From: Meiothermus sp.
GTDB lineage: Bacteria > Deinococcota > Deinococci > Deinococcales > Thermaceae
Reading direction: 5' to 3'
Assembly: GCF_025060375.1 (NCBI RefSeq)
Contig: NZ_JANXCG010000030.1
Span: 1-36,449 of the forward strand
DNA length: 36,449 nucleotides
The translations under genes and the position numbers were made by a program. Position 1 is the first letter of the stretch; each line of letters opens with the position of its first letter. Of the stretch, positions 1 through 7,176 are shown in pieces. The notes beneath the pieces are model-generated. The model did not search any database, was not told the DNA's origin, and saw only the letters and a program-made list of their open reading frames with translations.

Positions 1-301
1 CAGAGGTCCAGGCTCGCTTCAGCCAGCGCAGGGCCCAGACCGAAGCCAGCAAAAGTCCTGCGGAGGTCCCAAAGGCGGCCAGGCTGACCTGTAGAAGGCT
101 TGGGTTGATCTGCGGTCCTGAGGGGAGCTGCACAGCCTGGCCCGCCCAAAGGGCAGGGGCATGGGGCCACAACCGCAGGAGGGTAAAGCCCGACAGAAGG
201 GCTACAATGCCCGCCAGGATGGCTAGGGCTAGCAGGGAGGCCCACAGAAGCCCCCTTTGGGCTTCCTGAAGAGCGTTTGGCCCTTGGTCTTTCAACGCCA
301 T
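1..301 (-). CDS. partial membrane protein, unknown function
   Basis: An open frame runs from an ATG at 301 off the left edge of the window, giving about 100 codons with no stop. It begins with a short polar stretch (MALKDQGPNALQEAQ), then a hydrophobic segment at about residues 19-45, a proline-rich linker, and a second hydrophobic segment at about 68-90 ending in basic residues (RWLKRAW). This fits an inner-membrane protein with at least two helices. Its start overlaps the recF stop by 10 bases, so it is probably translated from the recF message. I do not recognise the family, and the C-terminus lies outside the window. Confidence 0.6.
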   Translation of the reverse strand, partial: MALKDQGPNALQEAQRGLLWASLLALAILAGIVALLSGFTLLRLWPHAPALWAGQAVQLPSGPQINPSLLQVSLAAFGTSAGLLLASVWALRWLKRAWTS

Positions 302-1347
302 ACACCCGCCTCAATATGGACTACTCTGCCCACCCCCGGGGTCTCGAGGCCTGCCAGGATGGCCTGGGGCAGGCTTTCAGCATAAGCCAGAAGCGCCGCC
401 CGGCGGTGGGCGTCCAGCTCGGTGTGCCACTCGTCCACCAACAGCAAGGGGGCCTCATCGTAGTGGGCCCAGAGCAAGCGGTGTTCAGCAAGCCGCAAGG
501 CCAGCGCAATGCTGCGGCACTCCCCGCGGCTGGCAAACCGAGCGGCCTCTCGGCCTGAGAGGAAGATTCGTAGGTCGTCGCGGTGGGGGCCTACGCTGGT
601 GGAGCCGCGCTGTAGGTCTTCAGGAAGGCTGCTCTCCAGGGCCTCCAAAAAGTGTTCTGGCGCCGCGGTCTCGGACAACTCCAGCCACAACTCGCCTGGG
701 GCCAGCTCGCGGTAGGCCTCGCGGGCTAAGGGGGTCAGCCGCTTGAGCATGCGGCGGCGCAGGCTGAGGATCTCGCTTCCGTACTTTGCCAGCTCGGTGT
801 TCCAGATTTCCATGCCCGAAGGCACAGGTCTGCTTGCCTTTTCCGCTTGGCGTAGGCTGGCCTTGAGCAGGGCATTGCGCTGTTGCAGGGCGCGGTTGTA
901 CTGGCTCAGCATGGCCCGATAGCGGGCCGAGAAGCGCGAGAGCAGCACGTCCAGAAAGCGACGCCGTTCTTCTGGGGGGCCCAGCACCAGTGCCAGGTCG
1001 TCGGGGCCTAGGCGCACTGCCCCGGGAAGCTGGGCCAGCTCGCGCAAGGTGGCGGGGGCTTCGTTTAGGCGGTGTTCACGCCCTTCTTGGCTTAAGCGGG
1101 CCTCGAGCCGGCTTCGACCAAACTGGGTTTCCACCTCTGCGTACAAGGAGGCCTCGCTTTTGCCGAAGGCGATGCGCTCGAGGGTGCCGTTGCGCAGTTC
1201 CCCGCCCAGCACCAGTTCAATGGCCTCCAAAAGGTTGGTCTTACCCTGGGCGTTGCCCCCCACAATGGTGGTAAGCCCTCCCTCAGGGATGAAGACTGGG
1301 GTGGCCAGGTTTCGGAAGTTTTTCTGGCCGAAGCGCAGCAGGCGCAC
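292..1347 (-). CDS. recF: DNA replication/repair protein RecF
   Basis: RecF is a cytoplasmic SMC-like ATPase that binds gapped DNA and helps RecO/RecR load RecA. The 351-residue product is close to the usual 350-370. The Walker A loop GGNAQGKTN is at residues 30-38, the family signature VGPHRDDL lies near residue 250, and the Walker B/D-loop region reads LLLVDEWHTELD, a variant of the commoner LLDDVxSELD. The start is GTG at 1347. No clear Shine-Dalgarno precedes it, but a TAGCCT hexamer lies 8 nt upstream (1355-1360), suggesting a leaderless or very short-leader message. A large hairpin at 1361-1419 lies just upstream. The partial membrane protein gene follows with a 10-base overlap. Confidence 0.95.
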   Translation of the reverse strand: MRLLRFGQKNFRNLATPVFIPEGGLTTIVGGNAQGKTNLLEAIELVLGGELRNGTLERIAFGKSEASLYAEVETQFGRSRLEARLSQEGREHRLNEAPATLRELAQLPGAVRLGPDDLALVLGPPEERRRFLDVLLSRFSARYRAMLSQYNRALQQRNALLKASLRQAEKASRPVPSGMEIWNTELAKYGSEILSLRRRMLKRLTPLAREAYRELAPGELWLELSETAAPEHFLEALESSLPEDLQRGSTSVGPHRDDLRIFLSGREAARFASRGECRSIALALRLAEHRLLWAHYDEAPLLLVDEWHTELDAHRRAALLAYAESLPQAILAGLETPGVGRVVHIEAGVWR

Positions 1348-1829
1348 CTCGTACTAGGCTAAAAGCCCGGGCGCCAGTAGACAAGTCCACTGCCTACCGG
1401 TGGTTTTGCCTGGGCTTTTTGGCCCCTCCAGAGCGCCTGGCTCGGCTCGCCCAGCGCGATGAGCAGGTCCAGGTGGGCTAGGGCGATGGCTCAGACCTTG
1501 ACGCGGCCCTGCTTCAGGCACTCGGGCGGAGAGCGCTACCTTTTCCTGCTCAGCGGTAAACGGGCCGTCAGGGTAGCCTCAGCGGGCAGACCTGGGGCCG
1601 CTCTGCGGTCTCGCATAGCTCGCTCGGCGCGGCCTTCTCTGGGGGTGAAGCCCCTTTGTGCAGAGCTTGAACCGTGTAGGGAGAGCTCCCGGATTGGGGG
1701 GAGGCCCAGAAGTGGCACCCCCAGGGCAGTGGGAGCACCAGCTCCCTCGCCGGGAGTGCCGACCACCCAGGGCCTGGGGAACCAGACCCAGGTTGTGGCT
1801 TTGGGTCCTCACTCGATTAAGATGGCCCC
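1348..1829. other. intergenic stretch, possible eroded gene
   Basis: This 482-base gap between divergent recF and the EamA transporter holds no convincing intact gene. Next to recF is a long-armed hairpin (1361-1419). On the minus strand a short coding-like frame can be read from about 1493 to 1360; it includes AIALAHLDLLIALGEP and ends in YWRPGF and a TAG inside the hairpin, but it is closed upstream by a TGA. This may be the tail of a decayed gene. The rest has several short overlapping frames with no recognisable motif. Weak evidence only. Confidence 0.35.
1361..1419. terminator. long-armed inverted repeat, possible bidirectional terminator
   Basis: AAAAGCCCGGGC at 1361-1372 pairs with GCCTGGGCTTTT at 1408-1419 over 12 positions with one G-U pair. 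The loop is about 35 nt and contains a small CCAC...GTGG hairpin. A run of T follows on each strand. Its position just upstream of recF suggests it ends a former minus-strand transcript entering from higher coordinates, or folds in a recF leader. The large loop makes an efficient intrinsic terminator uncertain. Confidence 0.4.
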
Positions 1830-2666
1830 ATGAGCTTCGAGATGGCGGCTGTGGGCCTGGCCCTGCTTTCGGCCCTGTCCTGGGGGGCGGGCGACTTTAG
1901 CGGTGGGTTGGCGGCCCGGAAGCTCAGCCCCTACCGGGTGGCCCTTCTGGTGCAAATCACGGGCTTTTCGTTTTTCGTCCTTATGGCCCTCGGGCGGGGC
2001 GAAAACCTATATCCTTCCGACCTGCCGTGGAGCCTGGCGGCCGGTGCTGCAGGGTGCCTGGGGTTGGTCTTCCTCTACCGGGCCTTTCAGGCCGGGCAGA
2101 TGGGCTTGGCGGCCCCGGTGGCCGGGGTGGTGGGGGCATCTCTGGCTGCACTGGTGGGGGTGTTTTTGGAGGGGACGCCCGCACCGGTGCAGCTTTGGGG
2201 CTTCGGGGTGGGGCTTTTGGGGGTGTGGCTGGCCTCCCAGTCGGGGGAATTTGGCAGACCCTCCCTGGGGCTTGGCTACGCAGCCCTGGCAGGTCTGGGG
2301 TTTGGCGGCTACTTCGTGCTCATAGACCGGGTGGAAGGGCTCTTCTGGCCCTCCGCCTTCGCCAAGCTGACCGCCGCTGTCCTCGTCTTGGGCTGGGCCC
2401 TGAGGGCTTTCCCAGGACCTCGGCAGGAGCTGGGCCGCTACCTGCCGTTGCTGATCCTGGCGGGGCTTCTAGATGCCGGAGGCAACGTGTTTTTCCTGGC
2501 CGCCGCCCAGGCTGGCCGGCTGGACGTGGCCGCGGTCCTCTCCTCGCTGTATCCGGCCTTCACGGCCGTGCTGGCCTGGGCTCTGCTGCGGGAGCGGCTG
2601 CGGCCGGGCCAGAACCTGGGGGTGCTGCTCTCCCTGGTGGCCATCGCGCTGATTGCCGCTGGGTGA
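1830..2666 (+). CDS. EamA/DMT-family transporter
   Basis: A 278-residue, strongly hydrophobic protein with a predicted ten-helix pattern in two similar halves, as in the drug/metabolite transporter (EamA) superfamily. The opening segment (LLSALSWGAGDFSGGLAARK) and the second-half segment (AAVLSSLYPAFTAVLAWALL) are the typical first-helix and eighth/ninth-helix signatures. It acts in the inner membrane; the substrate cannot be told from sequence. The ATG at 1830 lies 6 nt after a TAAGAT box (1818-1823), so the message may be leaderless. An ATG at 1842 is a possible alternative. It converges on dps with 7 bases between the stops. Confidence 0.85.
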   Translation: MSFEMAAVGLALLSALSWGAGDFSGGLAARKLSPYRVALLVQITGFSFFVLMALGRGENLYPSDLPWSLAAGAAGCLGLVFLYRAFQAGQMGLAAPVAGVVGASLAALVGVFLEGTPAPVQLWGFGVGLLGVWLASQSGEFGRPSLGLGYAALAGLGFGGYFVLIDRVEGLFWPSAFAKLTAAVLVLGWALRAFPGPRQELGRYLPLLILAGLLDAGGNVFFLAAAQAGRLDVAAVLSSLYPAFTAVLAWALLRERLRPGQNLGVLLSLVAIALIAAG

Positions 2667-2673
2667 AGCTGGC

Positions 2674-3177
2674 TCAGGCGTTGTGGGCCTCCACGAACCA
2701 CAGTAGCTTGTCGCAAGCGCGGGAGATCTCTGTGCAGATATCGGCGGTGTCCTTATCGCCCAGGCTGTCGGTGTGGTCTATGAGGGCGCGTACCTGCTGG
2801 CCGAAGGCCGCCAGGGAGCGGGAGAGGGCGGCGGTGTGCTCGGAGCCCTGGGTGATCTCGAGGGGGTAGGGGGGGAGACTGGAGCGCTCCACTACCACCT
2901 GTGCGGTTCCCTCAGCGGTGCCGCCGAGCTGCACGATGCGCTCCGCCAGCAGGTCAGCCCAGCCATCAGCGGCCTCGGCCACCCGGTCAAAGAGTTCGTG
3001 CAGGCTGATGAAGCTGGGCCCCTTTACGTTCCAGTGGGCCGACTTGGCCTGGGCATAGAGGTCCATCGCGGCGGCCAGGGCAGGGGCTAGGGCCTCAATC
3101 ACTGCGGTGCGGGTCTTTTCCGGAAGATCGTTTTGGGTGGGATGCAGCGGGGTTTTTGTGCGGGCTTTGAGCGCCAT
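2674..3177 (-). CDS. dps: Dps-family ferritin-like DNA protection protein
   Basis: Dps dodecamers oxidise and store iron using peroxide and can coat DNA. The 167-residue sequence shows the inter-subunit ferroxidase residues at the family spacing: His48 (in AHWNVKG), His60, Asp75 and Glu79, i.e. steps of 12, 15 and 4. A basic, lysine-rich N-terminal tail (MALKARTKTP) fits DNA binding. The ATG at 3177 is preceded by an excellent AGGAGGT (3179-3185 region). It lies 58 bases downstream of the YceI-family gene on the same strand but has its own promoter in the gap (3196-3225). Confidence 0.93.
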   Translation of the reverse strand: MALKARTKTPLHPTQNDLPEKTRTAVIEALAPALAAAMDLYAQAKSAHWNVKGPSFISLHELFDRVAEAADGWADLLAERIVQLGGTAEGTAQVVVERSSLPPYPLEITQGSEHTAALSRSLAAFGQQVRALIDHTDSLGDKDTADICTEISRACDKLLWFVEAHNA

Positions 3178-3195
3178 CTTGACCTCCTAAGCCTC

Positions 3196-3225
3196 AGGAT
3201 ACCCCCTACCTGGCCCTGCGTCCAA
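3196..3225 (-). promoter_or_regulatory. sigma70-type promoter for dps
   Basis: Read on the minus strand, TTGGAC (3225-3220) and TATCCT (3201-3196) are separated by 18 bases, with the dps ribosome site about 11 bases further on. Good match in sequence and spacing; not confirmed by transcript data. Confidence 0.55.
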
Positions 3226-3235
3226 CCACCTCCCC

Positions 3236-3832
3236 TCAGCGCTCCAGTATGCGGAAAGCGAAGCTTACCTCGAGCCGGATGTTCTCGTCGACGCTCAAGA
3301 CCACCAGCACCCGCGGCTGGACCAGCCCGAAGTCGCGGAAGGTGAAGCTGGTGCGGGCTTGCAAATAGGCGGTATCGCCTCGGAATTCTACCTCCCCTTC
3401 CCAGGTCACGCTCCGGCTGACCTCCCGAATCTTCAGGTCGCCAACGATTTGCACGGGGAATTTCCCGCTTTGCGGTAGGGGAAAGCTGAGGCCGCGCACT
3501 TCTTTGGGGACGAACTCGGCTACCGGGTACTGGCCAGTATTGAGCGTGTTCCGGCGGATGTAGTTGTCCCGCCGAGGTTCGTCGCTGGCCAGGGCGTTCA
3601 GGTCTACCGTAAAGCGCGAGCCTTCCAGGGCCCGCCCGTTTCGGTCGAGCCGCACCACGCCCTGCACCCCTTTGCTGGTTCCCACCGCGTCGGTGGGGAA
3701 ATTGAGGCCCGCGAGCTGTTCGCGCACCCGGTAGCGGGCCTCGCTTTGGGTGGGGATGAGCTCGAGGCGGCTTTGGGCCTGGGCCTGGGCAAGGCCCACC
3801 AATCCCAGCAACACAAAGAACCAGCGGTTCAC
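3236..3832 (-). CDS. YceI-family periplasmic protein
   Basis: A 198-residue protein with a cleavable signal peptide (MNRWFFVLLGLVGLAQAQAQ) followed by a lipocalin-like YceI fold. The family features are the SEARYRVREQL opening strand, the central block with FTVDLNALASDE and the RRDNYIRRNTLNTGQYPVAEF segment, and late strands with ARTSFTFRDFGLVQP. YceI proteins bind isoprenoid lipids such as polyprenyl or quinone-like molecules; the ligand here is unknown. The start is GTG at 3832 with AGGAGGT at the right distance. The preceding gene (3843-4361) ends only 10 bases away, so the two form an operon. Confidence 0.85.
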   Translation of the reverse strand: MNRWFFVLLGLVGLAQAQAQSRLELIPTQSEARYRVREQLAGLNFPTDAVGTSKGVQGVVRLDRNGRALEGSRFTVDLNALASDEPRRDNYIRRNTLNTGQYPVAEFVPKEVRGLSFPLPQSGKFPVQIVGDLKIREVSRSVTWEGEVEFRGDTAYLQARTSFTFRDFGLVQPRVLVVLSVDENIRLEVSFAFRILER

Positions 3833-3842
3833 CGGGCACCTC

Positions 3843-4361
3843 CTACCGCTTGGAGAGCAGGGAGATCAGGTTTTTTAGGTTCTCGGCGGCCCGGGGCTGC
3901 TCCTTGAAGGGGTTGTAGGGTTTGCCCTGAGCGATGGCCTGGAACAAGCCGCCACGCCCGCCCGGGGCCTGTGGGCCGCCTGCTTGGGCACCCTGTCCCT
4001 GGCGCTGACGAGCCTCTTCGCGGCGCTTGAGAATGGTCTCGTCCATCCACTTGAGCTGGGCAGGGGTGAGGATGGCGTCCTCAATGGTCCCCAAAATCCT
4101 AGCCGCCTCGGCGGGCTTGAGGTCAGGGCGGTTTTGCAGGTCGCGCAGAATGGGCAACAGCCTTTGGGCCTGGGCCTTGGTAAAGGCCAAGCCGCGCTGC
4201 TTGTCCAGCTCCTCCATTAGGCCGATGGTGGTCACCAGGTCAAAGACCGGGCGGTAGGCCTCAAAGCGCTGCCGCATCTCTGGGGAGAGGTTGGGCGGCC
4301 CCCCCTGAGCTAGGGCCAGGCCAAGGGCCAGCAGTGTCCAAAAGGCGACGGCTCTTCTCAT
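3843..4361 (-). CDS. secreted hypothetical protein upstream of YceI gene
   Basis: The ATG at 4361 has GAAGGGA just upstream and gives 172 residues; the frame stays open further upstream but without a plausible start. A signal peptide (MRRAVAFWTLLALGLALAQG) is followed by a helical region with LTPAQLKWMDE, resembling the Spy/CpxP-type or Hdr-like LTPEQ periplasmic proteins, then a Q/G/A/P-rich linker (about residues 110-135) and a short helical tail. I do not recognise a specific family. Its tight spacing with the YceI gene points to a joint envelope role. It is divergent from the GH125-like gene with 69 bases between the starts. Confidence 0.75.
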   Translation of the reverse strand: MRRAVAFWTLLALGLALAQGGPPNLSPEMRQRFEAYRPVFDLVTTIGLMEELDKQRGLAFTKAQAQRLLPILRDLQNRPDLKPAEAARILGTIEDAILTPAQLKWMDETILKRREEARQRQGQGAQAGGPQAPGGRGGLFQAIAQGKPYNPFKEQPRAAENLKNLISLLSKR

Positions 4362-4386
4362 ATCCCTTCCCTCGTTTAGGCTAATC

Positions 4387-4415
4387 TTGCAATAGATCTG
4401 TGTAGGAAAGATAAA
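4387..4415 (+). promoter_or_regulatory. sigma70-type promoter for GH125-like gene
   Basis: TTGCAA (4387-4392) and GATAAA (4410-4415) are separated by exactly 17 bases and lie 15 bases before the ATG at 4431, in the 69-base divergent spacer. The leader would be very short. Confidence 0.5.
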
Positions 4416-4430
4416 GGACCGGATTGACCC

Positions 4431-6128
4431 ATGCACGCCGACCTTCTGACCCCTGCACCTGTTTTGGACTCGCCCCCTGCGCACCTCCCTACTGGAAATC
4501 TGGATGTGCACGTGGAGGCCTGTCCCAAAGCCCCCCTGGTAAATCGGCTGGGCGTGGTTTCGCTTGCCCTGGACGGTCTGCTGGACTGGGTGGGCGAACC
4601 TCTTTTGGAGGTGCAGGGGGAAGCCTGGCGTTCTTCCCGCCTTTGGGACTGGGTGCCCCAGTGGGAGAACGAGCGGCTGCGGGCTACTCTGCTGGCCCCC
4701 TGGGGCCAGCGAGGGCTAGCCCTGCGCCTGGAGCCCAAGGCTCCGGGGCCTATCCGGGCAACGGGCGCCTTGAGCTACCTGGGGCTTAGGCGGTTTGGGG
4801 AGGAGCGGCTTCGGGTTTCCTTCCACTTCGACCATGACCCCTGGACGGGGAGCTACCTGTTGGAGGCCCGCGCCTACCGCACCCTGCTGGCCCTAGGCCT
4901 CCAGGGCGACCCACCCCCTAGCTGGGTGAACTGGGGGGAGCGGTTTGAGTGGGTCTGGGAGGGAGGGCCCGTAACCCTCTACCTAGGCCTGGCCCCTGAG
5001 GCCGATGGGGCCCGCACCACCGCCCTGCACCTGCGGCGGGTGGGTTGGGAGGGCTTGCTCGAGGGAACACAGCGCAAGCTGGCCTCGCTTTACGAAGCGT
5101 ACCGCGGCCCTCTTCCCGAGGTCTACCGACGCCACTTGGTGTTCAGCTACTTCTACGCCCAGGCCGACAGCTTGGAAGGGGAACCGGTGCTTCTCACCTC
5201 GCGGAGCCCTCACTACTACGTTTCGGGAGCCTACTGGGCCCGGGACGCTTTGCTGTGGTTTTTCCCCGCGCTGCTCAGGGTCGACCGGATGCGGGCCAGG
5301 AAGGTGCTTAGGGCTGCTTTCTTGCGCTACGCTCGCTGGCCTGGGGAGCACGCCCAGTACCTGAGCGGCCCGCCTCTGTACCCTGGCTTTGAGCTTGACC
5401 AGGCCGCGGCTTACCCCCTGGCCCTGGCCCGCTACCTCGAGGTGGCCGGACCGGACCCGGCGCTGTTGATCGAGCTAAGGGAGCCCCTGGAGGGGGTACT
5501 GGGCCGCATACGGGAAGAAAAGCACCCTAGCCTGCCCCTTTACCGGACCTTTCTTTCCCCTACCGACGACCCAGTGCGTGAGCCCTACCTAACCTACGAC
5601 AACGCCCTTCTGTGCGTGGCCCTGGAGCGCCTGGCCCCCTTTTGGCCTGAAGGCAAGGGGCTTCAGCAGGAGGCCCGCGCCATCCGCGAGACCCTCTACC
5701 GCCAGGCCGGTCGCAACGGCCGCTTTGCCTACAGCTTTGAGCCAGGGGGCGCACACACCTTCGCCGACGAGCCGCCAGGTAGCCTCCTGCTCCTGCCCTA
5801 CCTGGGTTTTTGCGACCGCCAAGACCCCCTTTGGCAGGCCACCGCCCTCTGGGTGTTGAGCGCCGACAACCCCTACCATTTTGGGGGCCGCTTCGGTGGA
5901 GAGGGCTCGGTGCACTTCCCCTTCCCTTCGGGTTTCTCTCTGGCCAACCGCATCCTTTCGGGGCTGGTGCGGCCCGCCAATGAGGCCCTTTTGGTCCTGG
6001 AACAGGCCCCCCTCGACCAGGGGTATGCGCCGGAGTCCTTTGACCCCAGAACCGGTCTGGCCCGTACTGGGGTAGGGTTTGCCGCCCTGGCTGGGCTCAT
6101 CGCCCACACGCTGGCCGGGGGAAGGTAG
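4431..6128 (+). CDS. GH125-like glycoside hydrolase
   Basis: A 565-residue protein. The first ~220 residues look like a beta-rich domain. The rest matches the (alpha/alpha)6 barrel of glycoside hydrolase family 125 (metal-independent exo-alpha-1,6-mannosidases) in motif order: GAYWARDALLWF (267-278), PGFELDQAAAYPL (318-330), LTYDNALLC (387-395), FAYSFEPGG (432-440), SLLLLPYLG (451-459) and LSADNPYHFGG (476-486). Asp323 in the FELD motif is the expected acid by analogy. There is no signal peptide, so it is probably cytoplasmic. It could instead act on another alpha-glycan such as mannosyl- or glucosylglycerate-type compounds. It ends one base before the convergent TolC-like gene. Confidence 0.75.
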   Translation: MHADLLTPAPVLDSPPAHLPTGNLDVHVEACPKAPLVNRLGVVSLALDGLLDWVGEPLLEVQGEAWRSSRLWDWVPQWENERLRATLLAPWGQRGLALRLEPKAPGPIRATGALSYLGLRRFGEERLRVSFHFDHDPWTGSYLLEARAYRTLLALGLQGDPPPSWVNWGERFEWVWEGGPVTLYLGLAPEADGARTTALHLRRVGWEGLLEGTQRKLASLYEAYRGPLPEVYRRHLVFSYFYAQADSLEGEPVLLTSRSPHYYVSGAYWARDALLWFFPALLRVDRMRARKVLRAAFLRYARWPGEHAQYLSGPPLYPGFELDQAAAYPLALARYLEVAGPDPALLIELREPLEGVLGRIREEKHPSLPLYRTFLSPTDDPVREPYLTYDNALLCVALERLAPFWPEGKGLQQEARAIRETLYRQAGRNGRFAYSFEPGGAHTFADEPPGSLLLLPYLGFCDRQDPLWQATALWVLSADNPYHFGGRFGGEGSVHFPFPSGFSLANRILSGLVRPANEALLVLEQAPLDQGYAPESFDPRTGLARTGVGFAALAGLIAHTLAGGR

Positions 6129-6129
6129 G

Positions 6130-7176
6130 CTACGGTGCGCTTGCGGCCTGCACCAGTCCGGTGAAGTCCTGTCCGGCCGCCACCGAGAGGGCGGCGAGGG
6201 CTTTCCAGTATGCGCTCACAGCCTGCACCAAAGCGTACTCGGCGCTTTTTAGGGAGACTTGGTCGGTCTGGAGTTGCAGGGCTGAGATGGTGCCCGCCCG
6301 CAGCGCAGCCTGGCTCTGCTCTACCAGTTTCTGGGCGTTGGTTACGTTGGCTTGGGCCAGTGCGATGTTTTTGTGGGCGCTTTGGGCTGCCTGGTAGGCG
6401 TTCTGAAGGCTGGTGAGGGCGTTTTGCTGGGCAGTTTGCAGCGCGCGGAGGTTGTTTTCCAGATTGAGCCTGGCGCTGTTGAGCTGCACCGCTGGGGTGT
6501 AGTCGTTGTCCGCTAGCTTGACGTTGAGCTGGGCCAGCTCTACCGCCTGTTGGGCTTGGAGTACGCTGGGGAGCCGCTCGAAGAGGTTTTTGCGCAGCGC
6601 TTCCAGGTCGGCCTGCAGGGCTGGGGTGGACGGGGGCGGGGCCACGGCGACGTTGCCCAGATCGCTCAGGCCCAGCAGCGCGGCGAGTTGAGCGGCCAGC
6701 ACTGGGAGCTGGGCCTGGGCGGTGGTGAGGGACTGCCTCGAGCTGTCCAGGGTGGTCTGGGCCCGGGCTACATCCAGCGCAGTGGCGTTCCCAGCGGCTA
6801 GGCGGGCTCGGGCCACCTCTAGATTGCGCTGGTTGAGGGCCACTTGGGCTTGGTACAGGGCCACATTCTGCTGGGCTTCGTACAAGCTTAGGTAGGCGTT
6901 CACCACGCTTTGCATCACGCTAAGGCGGGTGGCCTCCAGGTTCACCTGGGCCAGCCTGGCGTTTTGCTCGGCCTGGGTAAGGGCCACAATCAGGGTGCTG
7001 GGGTCGGCTTTGAGCGCATTGAGCTGCAGGGTGGCGTTCTGTAGGGTGGCCTGGGCGCTTTGCAGCGTGGGCCCCTGGCGGTAAGCCTGAGAGAGGGCCT
7101 GAACTAGGGTCAGGGTGTTCTGGGCTTGGGCGGTGGGCAGAAGCAGTAAAAGCCAGAGGAAGCGAACGGGGTTCAT
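6130..7176 (-). CDS. short TolC-like coiled-coil protein lacking beta-hairpins
   Basis: A 348-residue exported protein (signal peptide ending AQAQN) with the two long heptad-like helical repeats of the TolC family, for example ARARLAAGNATALDVARAQTTL and SQAALRAGTISALQLQTDQV, the typical conserved G-T/N-A-x-x-L-x-x-Q turns. The loops that carry the outer-membrane beta-strands in ordinary members are reduced to about ten residues in both halves (around residues 55-65 and 235-245). The ATG at 7176 overlaps the stop of the upstream full-length TolC gene (ATGA), so the two are translationally coupled. It may be a periplasmic-only partner or part of a mixed trimer. Confidence 0.8.
   Translation of the reverse strand: MNPVRFLWLLLLLPTAQAQNTLTLVQALSQAYRQGPTLQSAQATLQNATLQLNALKADPSTLIVALTQAEQNARLAQVNLEATRLSVMQSVVNAYLSLYEAQQNVALYQAQVALNQRNLEVARARLAAGNATALDVARAQTTLDSSRQSLTTAQAQLPVLAAQLAALLGLSDLGNVAVAPPPSTPALQADLEALRKNLFERLPSVLQAQQAVELAQLNVKLADNDYTPAVQLNSARLNLENNLRALQTAQQNALTSLQNAYQAAQSAHKNIALAQANVTNAQKLVEQSQAALRAGTISALQLQTDQVSLKSAEYALVQAVSAYWKALAALSVAAGQDFTGLVQAASAP

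Noticed and set aside
4362-4511. 50-residue N-terminal extension of the secreted protein gene at 3843-4361
   Set aside because: The extension overlaps the divergent GH125-like gene and its promoter, whereas the ATG at 4361 has a ribosome site and begins a clean signal peptide.
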